This document shows positions 37,601-45,356 of a stretch of 64,000 bases of DNA, in pieces. The stretch covers positions 31,429,427 through 31,493,426 of the forward strand of contig CM055094.1 of assembly GCA_029204225.1 (NCBI GenBank), given 5' to 3'. The number at the start of each line of letters is the position of its first letter. The first letter of the stretch is position 1. Below the pieces are notes generated by a model that searched no databases, had not been told where the DNA came from, and was given only the letters and a program-made list of their open reading frames with translations. Both the position numbers and the translations under genes were made by a program. The stretch is from Diphasiastrum complanatum. Lineage: Eukaryota; Streptophyta; Lycopodiopsida; Lycopodiales; Lycopodiaceae.

Positions 37601-40600
37601 TGTGCAAAGCTAATAAAGAATACAATTGCCTTTACAGCTTATTACATAGAGTTTGGGCCTTTTTCAAATAAATCATTACGAGTTGCCAAAGTATGACACT
37701 TGTTGCAAAATCCTAGAATTCTATTCACAAATTCAAAACGTAAGCGTAAATGAAGGTAAAAAATTGGCAAAAAGACTTTTCAAAATCGAACATTGGGCGT
37801 GATGATTGTTAACTCTTGTCAACTTGCAATATAAAAAATTTACCTTTTGAAAACATGAATAAGTGAACTGTGACAGTTAGTACTAAAAACAAATGATAGA
37901 CAATCACGGAAAATTGGACATCAAGAATTAACCATCAACGTTACTATTCTTGGTCAACAAATTCACTTTCGATTTCAAAGTTAGTCATACATACCTTTGT
38001 TATCTAGGCTTCAATAGATTTTTGAGGTTTTTAGAAAGACTAACACAGTAAGAACAAATGATGTATCACAAGGAGTCATAATAGAAAAGATAAACCAGAA
38101 GGTAAATGAAGTATGTGCTCACAAAATTTTCTAGACATTCTTAATATGTTATGAATTTGATCCTTATGGATAGAAAAGGACTGCAATGAGCAGAGAACAA
38201 AAGAGAATGTAAACAGTGGCCCGTTTCCGGTCTAAGAAATAACATTTTTAATTTTTTACAGTGCCAAATTGGGCTGCTAATTTCTTTTTGACAAGCAGAT
38301 TATTTAGCACAACCAGAAAACCTATGAACAAAATGATGAAAGCACGCTTGGTTTGTATACAAAATAGACATTTGCCATCCAAAAGATTTTCCGAGTATAT
38401 AATTCACAGAAGCAGCAGAACGCATTCTGGAACACTTTTTTTTTCTTTCAAGACTGAAAAATGGACGAAAAAAAAACCACTAAAAACTGATTATTTACTT
38501 TAAAAAAGCAAAAAAAATTACAAACACTAAAAACTAATTAGAACATTAATTAAACCATATAAAATAAAAATAAAACACAAAATTGATAAATAACACAGGC
38601 ATATTCCGGGGAACCCAATTGCTGTAATTATGGAATACCTATTAGAAAATATCTAACAAGACTACACCAAATGAATTCTGAAGAAAAATACAAATGATAT
38701 GGTGAGCTGCTAACCTTCTTGAGAGGATACAACCAAGGGAGTTTCTGTGAAGGATTCAATTGCCCTGATATCAAGGTATTTTGTTTGAAATGGGGACTTG
38801 ATAGCAGTCCATACGCCCTTCTCCAAGGGATACCAGCTTTCTTTAGCACATTGTCCAAGTTCCAGTGAATTATTCCTAAAACAACACGTTGTTAAGAAGA
38901 AATGTATGTATATTTTCTTAAGAATACTTAATGCTTTGTCATCCTAAAAACCAAGTGTAAAGCAACAATATCAAGTTGAGATTGTAACAAGTTTGGCATA
39001 CTACTAAAACCCAAATGTCAAAAGCAAATTCACCAAAATGCGAGATTATCAAATTCGTCAAATAGTTGAAAAGAATCCATGGCAAGTATATTATGTGGCA
39101 CAGAAGATTGGTCTGCTTAAATTGGTGATAATAGCAAGACCAGCCACACTTCTGAGTCCTGACACTATAAAGTACCTAGGTATTCCATTTGGTTTAACTC
39201 ATGTACAAGCAACTTTTGCTACAATGATGGAGAACAGTTTTGAGGAGTTGAGATAAATTGCTGCAGCATTCTTTAATGATTTTTAACATTTACTGACAAA
39301 TGAGAAAGAAAACAGAGTGTCCATAGTTCTATATATGGACAACAAAACATTTAGAATATGAAGGATCCACAAACACTTTTGATGTCTCCAACAGAACATC
39401 AATAGCATTTTTGCAAGGTTTTCACATATTTTAACACTAAGTTACACCAGTTAATTGAAACGAGGATCGATAGAAAGTTCAATATTATATTTTTCACTAG
39501 CAAATGCATAACTTACAAATAAATTAAGTTCATAAATAAAGTATCAATTGGCCTGTTTCATAAAAGAAATGAAAGGCAAAAGCTAGGGAAAAAATAGGCA
39601 AAGACTGGACACAAATAGCCAATGGCAGTACTGCTCCTTTGAAAGAAGAGCTGATATCACGTAGAAGAAAATCTCTGTGCAACCTCAACGGAAGTTCAAG
39701 TGACCCCTGCTTCATTTGGAAGTTTTCTTGATTCAGATTTGAATAAGTGCATCAAGAAAGACTGCTAGTTCGAGAAGATCTAGATGAAGTCCAAAGCAAC
39801 GTCTTAAATCTACATTCACAGAACGGATAAACTGAATCAAAAGACAATCGAAAGGTGTCGAAGATTCTGGCTCTCAAAACTTTGAGAGTAGACCTGCAAC
39901 AAATGAACATCTTCTCGTACGCATGTACTCTCTCGATTGGATCAGAAAATTACCCCTAGGATTCTTCAATGTTTGCTTCCTTGGATTTCATACATAACTG
40001 AGTACTCTCAACACGGGGTGGCCAACCTGCAATTGTCAAGAAATCCATCCTTTGTAGATGGCAAAATGGGCAATAATGGACATAATAATTGTTCTATGAT
40101 GTTCTAATCACAAGCCAACGCATGCAGCCTCAGGATCAGCTCAGCCTTTTCACCATAGCAATCTCTCTTGCTGCGAACTACTTCCTATCCCTGATGCATG
40201 GTTCATCTTCTTCTGAAAGTCCATCAGGCCATCACACAACCACTCATTATCCTTGTGTTCACTCTTTTCTCCTTGCAATCAGCACATGGCTTCCTGGAAA
40301 GTCCCAAAGGCTGTCAAAGATTCCCTCCAGGAATCTGGTCACATCAATCCTTCCACAACATATAGCATCCCCGTAGCTAAGATTCTATAACCTGAAATGG
40401 ATCTTCAGTTTTCTCAATCTCCTGCCCGAATGATGTCAGCATATCCATACACCTTCAATTCACCCTCATCATCATAGAAAAGTCTAGGCATACCTTGATA
40501 GTCTCTTAGCAACTTTCCAATTTATTTCTTCAGACTTACAAATGAATAAAGTTAATACTTCACAGCATATGTAATATCTGGACAGTAGTAGTCGAACAAA

Positions 40601-43600
40601 ATAGGTTCCCGACTGATTGTCTGTATAAATGTAGCATCCTTTTCTGGTGATTCAGCATCTTTCTTCAAGATGTTTTTGGCATATTTCAATTAAAAAAAAG
40701 TGATACTTTTTTTCACCATTCAATACAAAAGCAATATTCAGAGAGCCAAGATCAATCATTTCAAATTCTTTACACAACTCTTGCTTTCGTTCAGTAATCA
40801 AACTCCTCTTTGTTGATAGTGTACATCCATTCCATATGTACAAAATGTATTGAATTTCATAGCAACAAAACAAAAATACATTTGAAAGAATAAAAAATTT
40901 CAATTTTTTTGAATAAAATAAATGTTTTGAACAGATCTACTAAAAAGAACAAATCATTCTATATGTGTACGTTTCATATATATTGTGGAACTCATCGGGT
41001 AATGACATATGGCTAAGTTTTGTCCTTTTTTAGATGCGGCATAAGAAATCAGCAAATAGTACACATTAAGGCATGGGCATGATTAGCTTCCAAGCTCTCC
41101 CTTTGTTGTTGGACATACCATTTTCATGTTGATCTTCTTCTACTTATTCTTCTTCTTCTTGCTATTGTGCAACTCTTCTTTATCCCAGGCTCCATCCAAT
41201 ACTTGACCTTCTTTTATAGTTAGATAATACCATTCAGGACTGACGTAACCTCTTACTGGGGGGAGACCATGTCTCTCAAGGAGTAGGCGTTATCCTGCTC
41301 TTTCTAGAAACTTCTTGAAATTCACTAGGTAGCTCTAATTCACATCATTATACTTGTTTTCTCTTATCTTCTTGTGATTTCTAAATTATTGCAAGTGTCC
41401 AATGCTTTTGTATCTTGATCTTTCACTAAAGTTGCCTCATCAAACACCACATTTCTACTTATAAATACCCTTTTTGTTTGCAAATCCTATAATGCTTACA
41501 ACATCTAGCATATCCAAGGAAAATGCATGGCTTGGCTTTATGATCTATTGTTCGCCCTTTTTTCATCAAGCACGTGTGAATATGCTACACAAAAGTCTTC
41601 AAGTTCTATATTTGTCAAAAAAATTTCAATTGTTTTATTTTCAAGTTTCAGCTATTTTGGTAGAACTTGTATTCATAAAATACATATTGTACTTTGTTTT
41701 TGACCCATACAACTTTTGGTACACTTTCCATCATGATCTTGTTTTCACATTACCATTTTGTTGTGTTGTGGTAGGTGCTAAGAAGTGCCTTTTTGGTTGC
41801 AAAACTTTATGGTTTCCTCCTTTTATCAGATCTTAAGATTTTAATTTTTCTTCATGTCTCACTTTCAACTAGGGCTTTACATTGCTTGAAGTATTAAAAA
41901 GCTTCTACGTGCGTTGTGAGAAATAAAGTCACCCCCTGTAGACATAATCTAAGTGGGGCCAAACAAGTCAGAATGAACTAGCTCCTAACTTTCTTTAGCC
42001 GTATAAACTCCACCCTTGGACAAATACTTACTGTGGCATTCACCCAACCCAAACTTCACATTTTAAGGACTGAATTTTAAGAGAAGCAAGCATTCAACCA
42101 TGTCACTTTTCTATAATACTTGCAAATTTTTAAGTTTCCAAAGCAAAGCCCTTAAAACTTCCAACACCCTACAAACTAGGGAGTGTAGGCCAGAGCCAGC
42201 ATTGATACTAAAAGTTTTATCTTGATGAGCTTGAGCTCCAAGCAATAATCTAATGATGGCTCATCAACATGTCATCATAATATCATATAATATAATATGT
42301 CCTAGTATTGATCCCTTTCACATTACCCAATAGGATGCAATCTTCAAAATCTTGGACCACTCAGCAAGTACAACCTAAACAGCACAACAGAATGGAGATA
42401 GAGAGGATATGAACATAAAACAACAACTAAACTATTATCTAAGGTAGATGTAAATCAAAGCTATACTGAAGCATACTAAATTGAACATCAAGCTACTCTA
42501 TAAGCTACATAGATGCTACATCCCTAATGGACACAATTATAGTGGCCCTTGTTTTGGCTCAATGCCCATGCTCGCAAGGATGTGACCTTATAGGTAAGTG
42601 CCCTTAATGTCAATGGTTCCACGGATCTAATCCTGACATAAACCCAATAAAGTAATGGACAACAAGGATTAGGACATGTGCATCCCAAAAACCAACTCAA
42701 AATGCCAAAGTAAGGCATCATGGTGAAGTTTAGCAACATGAGAAAGCATCCACTAACGGATTACTAAAGCACATCGAGATCCCAAGGTATTTGTAAAGCC
42801 CATGAATGTCAAACACCACACCAATTGAAAACTTATAAGTTAGAAATGCCATATAAAAACAACAAAATTTAGCTCTGTAGATGTATCACCAATGAAGCCA
42901 TACTGCATATCTAGAACATGTGTGGCGGGATTACCTTAAGAATAAACAGCCGCAAGAGGGACATTTAATCGGTTTTGTTGAAGGAAAAGTTGAGCATAGC
43001 AGAAGGAGGATATAAAAGACCCACATAGGTTGGGAAAGGAGACAGAGTAGAACCAATTTATCAATGATATCATAATAAAAACGCTTGTTAATCTAAAGAA
43101 ATTCTGAAGGACCGAAATTTCCATTGACAAGGACCTTTTACCACCTAAAACTACAACAAGTTAGGAAAAAAAGGGAAACGGAGACAAACGGGTAATTGGC
43201 AACACTAGCAGGAATGGCCATTTGGAAAAAGTGAGAACTATAAACAATCATAAAACTAGTTTTTTTGGAAATGGATTGCAATGGAATAAAGGAATAGGTT
43301 TAGTGAAGTGGCTGAAGACTTATACACTAACTTGTTGTCAAAAACGTGTGAACATGAAGCATGCAAGCTACCTACGCTCAGAAGGTACTTGTACTCGACA
43401 TGGAACATAAATGGAGGGACCCTAAAACCAACAAGAAGCTGACGAACAATGGGTGGAGCTTCACTTACCCATGAAAGCAGACATCAACAACCGAGGATTT
43501 GAACTTGTGTACTGGCGTGTTTGTTGATTCCACCTTAACTCGCACCGTGTGAGGAAATTTGTGCAGATTGGCAAGCCTCGAGTAACCTGGGATGCGTAGG

Positions 43601-44183
43601 CGCTCGCATGCAATAAGAGCACCTGGTTTTGCACCTGGAGAAGAGTCCAAAAAGGTGGCAGCCAGCGGCCTCACCGTGACCGGTAAACCTGGCAAGACAT
43701 CTGCATTACAAATACAAAATCAATGAGCAATTAACTAAAAACAAACACTCAGCCCTATAACCTCTTTCAACGTTCATCAATCTGCTACCCTGCCCTCCGT
43801 TCTACGCTGCTGACTCTTCTTCAATTTATAAGTGAAAGGTTGAGAATATCAGTGCTCGCAAAAAACTGATATAATCTTAACCAGTTGTTGACATTGGTAT
43901 TTTACCTATTACTTCCATTCTTTGTATCTTTAACGGTAAAATTACATAGTCTTGTCGCTGTCAATGAAGTGTTGTAGGTTTTATATAACATTGGCTTAAA
44001 AATAGTTTTATGAGCACTGGTTCAAAGCGACTGACCTTGAAGCCCCTGCGTGCGAGAAGAAAATGCCAGAAGCATCCATGCAACAAAGAAAAGCCGCCAA
44101 GACATGCCGCAGCATATAGGCTCAAGCTTCAGCTTCAGCTTCTTCATCGTCCTCATCATCATCATCATCATCAGGAACGCCAT
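12344..44183 (-). CDS. NEMP: NEMP/DUF2215 nuclear-envelope integral membrane protein, 10 exons
   Basis: Exons (minus strand): 44183-44036, 43700-43469, 38875-38715, 36302-36157, 20955-20893, 20693-20601, 18997-18836, 13639-13461, 12998-12913, 12654-12344. The total is 1581 bp, 526 residues plus stop. Every intron is GT-AG and every phase matches. The family is recognised from GMKLLPTGRKS, PFYYSSAMTLGILLVVL, GAWLGFW.VRKLVLT.DGS and the C-terminal EFTKTNTQQAVRELLAS. The layout is a signal-like N-terminus (about 27-45), a luminal domain (50-180) with ACERLRI and VDVCFHG, five or so membrane segments (about 185-375), then a soluble tail. NEMP proteins sit in the inner nuclear membrane; the plant PNET2 group is linked to nuclear organisation. 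It appears functional. Exon 8's 3' end is the least certain junction. Confidence 0.9.
12913..12998 (-). CDS. NEMP: NEMP exon 9 (residues 395-423)
   Basis: 86 bp between ATGGCAG and GTATTG. In the assembled phase it reads FKESKYRLHFSPSPYRNNV, a basic Ser/Pro-rich linker. Another frame is also open here, so the exact protein depends on the exon 8 donor. Confidence 0.7.
13461..13639 (-). CDS. NEMP: NEMP exon 8 (residues 336-395), membrane segment 5
   Basis: Acceptor TTTCAG, then SSVDGLFALVGLLFGILISS, which fits the family. The 3' end is chosen at the GTAAAA donor just before an in-frame TAG; this keeps the phase into exon 9. A cDNA might show a different donor. Confidence 0.75.
13663..13712. 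repeat. (TC)25 microsatellite
   Basis: Uninterrupted TC tract at the left edge of copia D, in NEMP intron 7. It sits where the 5' LTR of copia D would be expected. Confidence 0.97.
14252..15028 (+). pseudogene. Copia D gag, interrupted
   Basis: The frame opens at ATG 14252 with MATSGRFMLESNDRLTSINY, the same gag type as copia B. A TAA at 14579-14581 interrupts it; the frame continues from 14582 to 15028. A one-base loss at about 14990 shifts out of frame within the zinc knuckle (KLKCFYV..., the remaining Cys and His residues lying in the next frame). Confidence 0.85.
15040..15560 (+). pseudogene. Copia D protease region
   Basis: WIDSGASSHMTSHKEFF lies at about 15160-15210 with a stop just before it. 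The open frame from 15215 has IHMANGGECVIEGIGSI and LYIPSLSKNLLSVGQM, then GRLFKLDA. This is the complete copia protease module in broken frames. The recognisable copia sequence stops near 15520. Confidence 0.85.
15560..17817 (+). CDS. Unknown cargo ORFs of copia D in place of integrase/RT
   Basis: From 15823 to 17817 one frame is open over about 664 codons except for one TAA at 16807-16809. A second frame (15215-16027) overlaps its start. The predicted protein has acidic stretches (DIHIFDIFDDQEKG; DFDGQEEDQE), a hydrophobic segment (YIVLQYLIVGVVLAFLASF, about 17120-17175) and no copia, gypsy or other domain that I recognise. The frame runs into the polypurine tract and ends VEEGV. It could be captured host sequence, a lineage-specific ORF, or sequence that is open because of purine bias. 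Confidence 0.5.
17813..18373 (+). repeat. Copia D 3' LTR
   Basis: Starts TGTGAGAGATTTC after the polypurine tract and probably ends ...TTTTTCTACA at 18373 (18379 is an alternative). It contains a TATA box (CTCTATAAAAGG, 18087-18098), a CT-rich stretch downstream and TCCACACGTGTGAAAT at 18241-18256. Confidence 0.7.
18836..18997 (-). CDS. NEMP: NEMP exon 7 (residues 282-335), membrane segment 4
   Basis: 54 codons from VAAFLLIGVVVMGAWLGFW through RKLVLTGDGSVDDGTAEFV to GAVMLLQ, phase 0 on both sides, between TTGACAG and GTATTG. This is the best-conserved block of the plant family. Confidence 0.95.
19147..19690 (+). pseudogene. Ty3/gypsy integrase and C-terminal fragment
   Basis: Plus-strand reading gives LPNSIVSDRDPKFTGNF, then EHPQTDG.TQRV.QILEDML, the integrase core with catalytic Asp but several stops. 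After that come SPFELN.SYRPA.P and a C-terminal YREFEIGDWGYLQV ... RTGQCAKISPRYCGPW. This is the C-terminus of a plant chromovirus-type integrase. It lies in NEMP intron 6 antisense to the gene, with no flanking LTR found. Confidence 0.85.
20601..20693 (-). CDS. NEMP: NEMP exon 6 (residues 251-281)
   Basis: 31 codons, VGFGTVILRYI.KLL to EGTLNP, phase 0 on both sides, between TTGCAG and GTAAGA. It completes membrane segment 3. Confidence 0.93.
20893..20955 (-). CDS. NEMP: NEMP exon 5 (63 bp, residues 230-250)
   Basis: A 21-codon exon, GMKLLPTGRKSTLYIVMYGS plus one Leu, between ATTGCAG and GTGAGA. It is too short for ordinary ORF finding and was located by its family motif. It lies 15.2 kb from exon 4. 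Confidence 0.93.
21194..21242. repeat. (TC)n microsatellite
   Basis: About 24 CT units in NEMP intron 4. Confidence 0.95.
21786..21905. repeat. Two-copy tandem repeat with CACGTGT
   Basis: TGGACCAAGTGTCCCAGTGA occurs at about 21817 and 21871, about 54 bp apart, each followed by GCAT.(C/T)GACA(C/T)GT. The intervening part is also similar. Confidence 0.75.
22356..22929 (-). pseudogene. LINE reverse-transcriptase fragment
   Basis: Two frames carry 'PPSWRTNFIHPIHKNGD' and 'LYEQVIERC...IRVKQGCSLSLTLFDFYIDELE', standard non-LTR RT blocks. The catalytic YADD is present at 22378-22367 in a shifted frame, followed by VVLVFLT. The LINE RT would copy RNA at nicked target DNA; stops and shifts make this copy dead. 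Confidence 0.82.
23050..23400 (-). pseudogene. LINE C-terminal zinc-type tail
   Basis: Minus-strand reading gives ASHWLHVESGRF, then EDRIFDLCILGGFEIEEHLL and FNCPLYYEIKGG. This is the 'ESGR..I..E.R.C..C..G..E.EEH.L..CP' tail found after RT in some LINEs. It lies on the N-terminal side of the adjacent RT fragment, so the two are either separate copies or rearranged. Confidence 0.75.
23512..23620. repeat. Compound (TG)12-(GC)12-(GA)29 microsatellite
   Basis: TG repeats at 23512-23536, alternating GC at 23539-23562 and GA at 23563-23620. A 24-bp alternating CG tract is unusual because of CpG decay. Confidence 0.97.
23830..24294 (-). pseudogene. Copia E integrase core, frameshifted
   Basis: CESCIISKYARSPF (second half of the zinc finger), LVHSDICGPMQT with the first Asp, and FIDDFSRRTATYFLKNKSEA. 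A frameshift at about 24020 moves into the frame of YSPQSNGVAERKN at about 23905. The second catalytic Asp region (D.GGE) is damaged. Confidence 0.85.
24310..24807 (-). pseudogene. Copia E protease and integrase zinc start, DFG active site
   Basis: DSWYLDFGATQHMT sits at about residues 11-24, with Phe where retropepsins have Ser or Thr. Then come VLHVSNLTKNLLSVTRI and the integrase start MLWHFRLGHLNLNSIQQM. A stop follows at 24310. Apart from the Phe, the module looks complete. Confidence 0.85.
24880..25662 (-). CDS. Copia E gag
   Basis: A 260-residue intact frame, MLWKFKMKVMLLAKELWDIV, with the UBN2 gag fold. A Gly/Ser/Asn-rich repeat (GSGSNFGSGSNFDSG, about residues 203-217) made by 21-bp tandem repeats at 25005-25065 follows, then the zinc knuckle CRYCKKTGHEIKDC. 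It ends KYNNEKKK and TAG. The start may lie further upstream, as copia gags usually have 30 more residues. Confidence 0.82.
   Translation of the reverse strand: MLWKFKMKVMLLAKELWDIVDGTEVKPEGDAAIITKWRLRDGKAFAMITLNIKDTQIIHIHNAQTTKDAWDILATLHDIRDVTSKLHLRKKFFNLKMSEAESVTSHINTFKNLMEQMAAIGSVIEDFDAVMTLLSRLPEAYENWVMIISNQEQITLSRAILMLLQEEIKKSASSSGSGSDPQALYSKNQKFRSKRKSSMQPGSNSGSGSNFGSGSNFDSGTNSNPSSFQPKQKLFCRYCKKTGHEIKDCRTLKYNNEKKK
25663..26744. other. No gene recognised
   Basis: Probably the leader of copia E next to gag, then unassigned sequence with no supported frame. Confidence 0.4.
26745..27029 (+). repeat. LTR segment, plus orientation (pair with 32281-32565)
   Basis: About 285 bp, from TTTGGTTTTGCTACTTAG to GTCGGTTTTCTAACA, repeat in the opposite orientation at 32565-32281 with high similarity. 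Both contain CCCAATATAGGTAGT and AGGCTGGCGCCCTACCT. The copy at 32281 adjoins a primer site, so the repeat is an LTR or its 3' part. Confidence 0.8.
28030..28380 (+). pseudogene. LINE C-terminal zinc-type tail, copy 2
   Basis: Reads KPHFCRTHFLALDAATF, DLGLSHNNRFMLGHLHVSSH, then EIGRFQGIPRAEKLCQLCSL, followed by a stop. The GR..IPR.E.LC.LC signature is the LINE tail. Related tails lie at 28840-29000 and 33858-34076. Confidence 0.7.
28596..28649. repeat. (TC)27 microsatellite
   Basis: Uninterrupted TC tract in NEMP intron 4. Confidence 0.97.
28820..29400 (+). pseudogene. LINE tail copy 3 and an acidic ORF
   Basis: WTWRNQLGVKPAFYRTQFLE then LDSGLSHCLRFTLGQLRV corresponds to copy 2 up to the point where the GR-zinc part should start. 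A frameshift then enters a frame with HEMSKLWRDLYETPQHF and an acidic EDEDYDEDDDEDVGR run. A related acidic piece, with DPESDDDDD and HRDQRQ, lies at 30040-30100. The acidic part has no known domain. Confidence 0.5.
29541..29620 (+). repeat. Inverted repeat partner of 23640-23695
   Basis: ACATGTACTTCATTAGTCTT and CCTTTTGGCATGGAAAAGAC recur, with few changes, on the minus strand at 23693-23640. Both run into a TC tract. Confidence 0.75.
30281..31010 (+). pseudogene. Copia E-type 3' part: integrase C-terminus and RT start
   Basis: AAYLQNQSITKALNGKTPYE then SLKNIRVFGCIAYAQIPEDL and QSIFIGYSPSHKAYKL are the integrase C-terminal module. A linker is followed by WKVAMDTEFDSMIENQTWTV, the RT start. 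It ends soon after KGRL-type residues near 31010. It resumes nearly where the minus-strand half ends at 23830. Confidence 0.82.
31011..32268 (-). other. Leader of an LTR element, no gene recognised
   Basis: On the minus strand the part next to the primer site would be a leader; no gag frame follows. Tracts such as CCCTGGCTTTCAATTT recur loosely ('aaaccctgg') but give no clear unit. Confidence 0.4.
32269..32280 (-). other. Primer-binding site, iMet type
   Basis: Minus strand TGGTATTAGAGC, one base from the iMet-complementary TGGTATCAGAGC, directly after the LTR end ...TTTCTAACA. Confidence 0.8.
32281..32565 (-). repeat. LTR segment next to a primer site, minus orientation
   Basis: Homologous to 26745-27029 in reverse. 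The 3' end is fixed by the primer site. The homology to the other copy stops at about 32565 without a TG terminus, so both copies may be cut or share only this part. Confidence 0.75.
32566..33240. other. No gene; GGAAC/GTTCC-rich patch
   Basis: AT-rich. A patch at 33090-33165 has several GGAACGTTCC, TTCCGGAA and TTCGGAAC motifs similar to patches at 19100-19135 and 27400-27460. Confidence 0.4.
33245..33600 (+). pseudogene. Copia RT/RNase H tail fragment
   Basis: YVHEVLERFHMSNCKPLTTP and IETSKELT are the copia RT connector. After a deletion, MKHLEVKYHFIHKKLC is the RNase H end, and a purine tract (GAAGGAAGG) follows at about 33588. Stops and shifts throughout. Confidence 0.75.
33719..33736. 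repeat. Short (GA)n tract
   Basis: About nine GA units. Confidence 0.9.
33858..34760 (-). pseudogene. LINE relic: RT end and C-terminal tail
   Basis: At 34760-34732 the RT catalytic box reads HEDDVVLVSLT (Tyr-Ala changed to His-Glu), followed by LQKH.DTL.TFC. Further left are the connector region (KQLSFRQHTWHPQ... frame 34518-34216) and the tail MELDVVGLPTLPSYLDYGLS at 34076-33858. RT then tail is the correct order, so this is one degraded element. Confidence 0.7.
34761..36156. other. No gene recognised (NEMP intron 4)
   Basis: Repeated CATTTGAAA/GTTTCAAAC motifs at 34900-35520, otherwise nothing supported. Confidence 0.4.
36157..36302 (-). CDS. NEMP: NEMP exon 4 (residues 181-229), membrane segments 1-2
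   Basis: Acceptor GACGCAG. It encodes ELHFFRVALLVVGTLLLLIA and FYYSSAMTLGILLVVLILLY, two hydrophobic segments, and ends at CAG/GTACAC. Confidence 0.92.
36303..38714. other. NEMP intron 3, no feature recognised
   Basis: AT-rich intron without recognisable mobile-element coding pieces. Confidence 0.6.
38715..38875 (-). CDS. NEMP: NEMP exon 3 (residues 127-180)
   Basis: It follows a TTTTAG acceptor and completes the GG split codon. It encodes GNNSLELGQC..SWYPLEKGVW and KYLDIRAIES, the end of the luminal domain. The family has CxxxxW at this spot. Donor GTTAGC. Confidence 0.85.
39038..39256 (+). pseudogene. Ty3/gypsy RT fragment
   Basis: KYLGIPFGLTHVQATFATMM at about 39170-39230 is the gypsy RT block usually read as 'MPFGLTNAPATF'. 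The upstream DYQIRQI stretch fits the block before it only loosely. Small isolated piece in NEMP intron 2. Confidence 0.6.
40370..40600 (-). pseudogene. Copia RNase H fragment
   Basis: Minus-strand reading gives LLRDYQGMPRLFYDDEGELK, then VYGYADIIRAGD and RSISGYRILATG. This matches the copia 'GYSDADWAGD..RRSTSGY' region in spacing. Degraded, in NEMP intron 2. Confidence 0.55.
41390..42140 (-). pseudogene. Copia integrase fragments
   Basis: SQELVHSDLFGPTQIMSTGG at about 42000-41930 is the first catalytic region. RTIDHKAKPCIFLGYARC at about 41560-41500 is the C-terminal module, followed by VEMWCLMR (normally vsRDVvFdE). Many stops. Confidence 0.6.
42141..43468. other. Rest of NEMP intron 2, nothing recognised
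   Basis: No domain or repeat boundary is visible. Confidence 0.5.
43469..43700 (-). CDS. NEMP: NEMP exon 2 (residues 50-126), luminal domain
   Basis: The acceptor is TGCAG at 43701-43705 and the donor is GTAAGT. It encodes DVLPGLPVTVRPLA, then KPGALIACERLRIPGYSRL and ends VVDVCFHG, all characteristic of plant DUF2215 proteins. Confidence 0.9.
44036..44183 (-). CDS. NEMP: NEMP exon 1 (residues 1-49)
   Basis: The start ATG at 44183 is followed by six further Met codons from an ATG microsatellite, then KKLKLKL and a hydrophobic signal-like stretch (RLFFVAWMLLAFSS). Translation could begin at any of the early Mets. It ends at a CAAG/GTCAGT donor. Confidence 0.8.
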
Positions 44184-44332
44184 GGCTCAACATCCACATG
44201 CTCCTCGAGCTCCCTCCTCTTCTTTGTGAAACCGATCATCGAATGATTATTCTGCTATTTCTTTCTCGATTTCCTCGTACTCACAGAAGAAGAAAAACAG
44301 AGGGAGGGAGCGAAATTTGAAGAATAGAGGCA

Positions 44333-44344
44333 GCTTTATATTTT
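44333..44344 (-). promoter_or_regulatory. NEMP TATA box
   Basis: Minus strand AAAATATAAAGC, 150 bp before the ATG. A start about 30 bp downstream gives a 5' UTR of roughly 120 bp that includes purine-rich stretches. Position and sequence are typical; use is not shown. Confidence 0.6.
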
Positions 44345-44518
44345 AGAAGGAAGCTTGTATTTTAAGCCCGGTTTTATAGTACCTTGCCATTCAATCTTGT
44401 TCTAGTCCAATCTAGTCTACAAAACATAACTCTAGGACATAAAAGTTTGCATTCATGCATCAAGACTCTAGACTTTTAGTGGGCCACGTGAACCTTGATT
44501 GGGGCTCTCATTTGATTG

Positions 44519-44668
44519 GGGTGCCAAGGGAACCCATGGTGCATCTCTTCTTACACGGCCCTTTTGCTAGGTGCAGTGGGAACTGTGGTGCATCTCTTCC
44601 TACCAACCCTTTTGTTGGGTGCTATGGGAACCTAGGGTGCATCTCTTCCTACACAACGACCCCTTTTG
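44519..44668. repeat. Three-copy 48-51 bp tandem repeat
   Basis: Each unit has TGGGAACC/AAGGGAACC, then GGTGCATCTCTTC(C/T)TAC and CCCTTTTG(C/T)T(A/G)GG. It lies just upstream of the NEMP TATA box. Confidence 0.85.
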
Positions 44669-44789
44669 CTAAATACGCATTATTATTAAATCTCTACAAT
44701 AGTTCGAAGTCTTATGTTACTGTGTTTCTTGAAAAAAAAACTTCCAAGTTTATGAGATACTTAGACACTTTTTCAGACTGCAAAATTGA

Positions 44790-44996
44790 ACTCAAAGTCG
44801 AGACATGGTACCCATAGTCAAAACAGACTCCAAGTCGAAACCAGTCTCGATGCAACTCGACCCGACTCCACTTGATTTGAAATTGAGTATCGAGTCAAAA
44901 TTGTACTCAAGGTCAAAACGCTACTCTACACCACCCAATGACTCAATTCGAGTCAACATAGCACCTCAACTTGAGTTGACTCAACCCAACGCATAG
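44790..44996. repeat. GACTC/GAGTC-rich low-complexity stretch
   Basis: ACTCGA, GAGTC and AGTCGA recur at irregular spacing of 8-20 bases. No fixed unit length. Confidence 0.5.
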
Positions 44997-45356
44997 TTGA
45001 AATACTATTGTATCTTCACAACTACTTTTCCATTGGTACTGACAACAAGATCGGATCATAAAGATACCAATAGTCAATCACAATATGATAGTTGAGAATT
45101 TAAACTTTTTTTAATCATCAGTTATATATCTATATCTATATATATAAAGATATTTGTGTGTCACATTTGTGCCTATGCATGGGGTAGGAGGATGCATGGG
45201 TGAGGGTCGCTTTGTCTTCCAGAGAAGCTACTGATGTCGTTCCATGTCTTCCTTTGCTTTCTTCATACCCTTCTCATTCCTGCTTTTTAGCTGAAGACAA
45301 ACTTAATTGATAAATTTTCTTCTATATGTCGATAAATACGAACTTAGAATAATTAC

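Noticed and set aside
12344-44183. NEMP as a pseudogene because of the transposon load
   Set aside because: All ten exons are in frame with good splice sites and the conserved motifs are unchanged.
44010-44246. Plus-strand 78-residue frame with HHHHHH
   Set aside because: Antisense of NEMP exon 1; the His run comes from the Met-coding repeat on the other strand.
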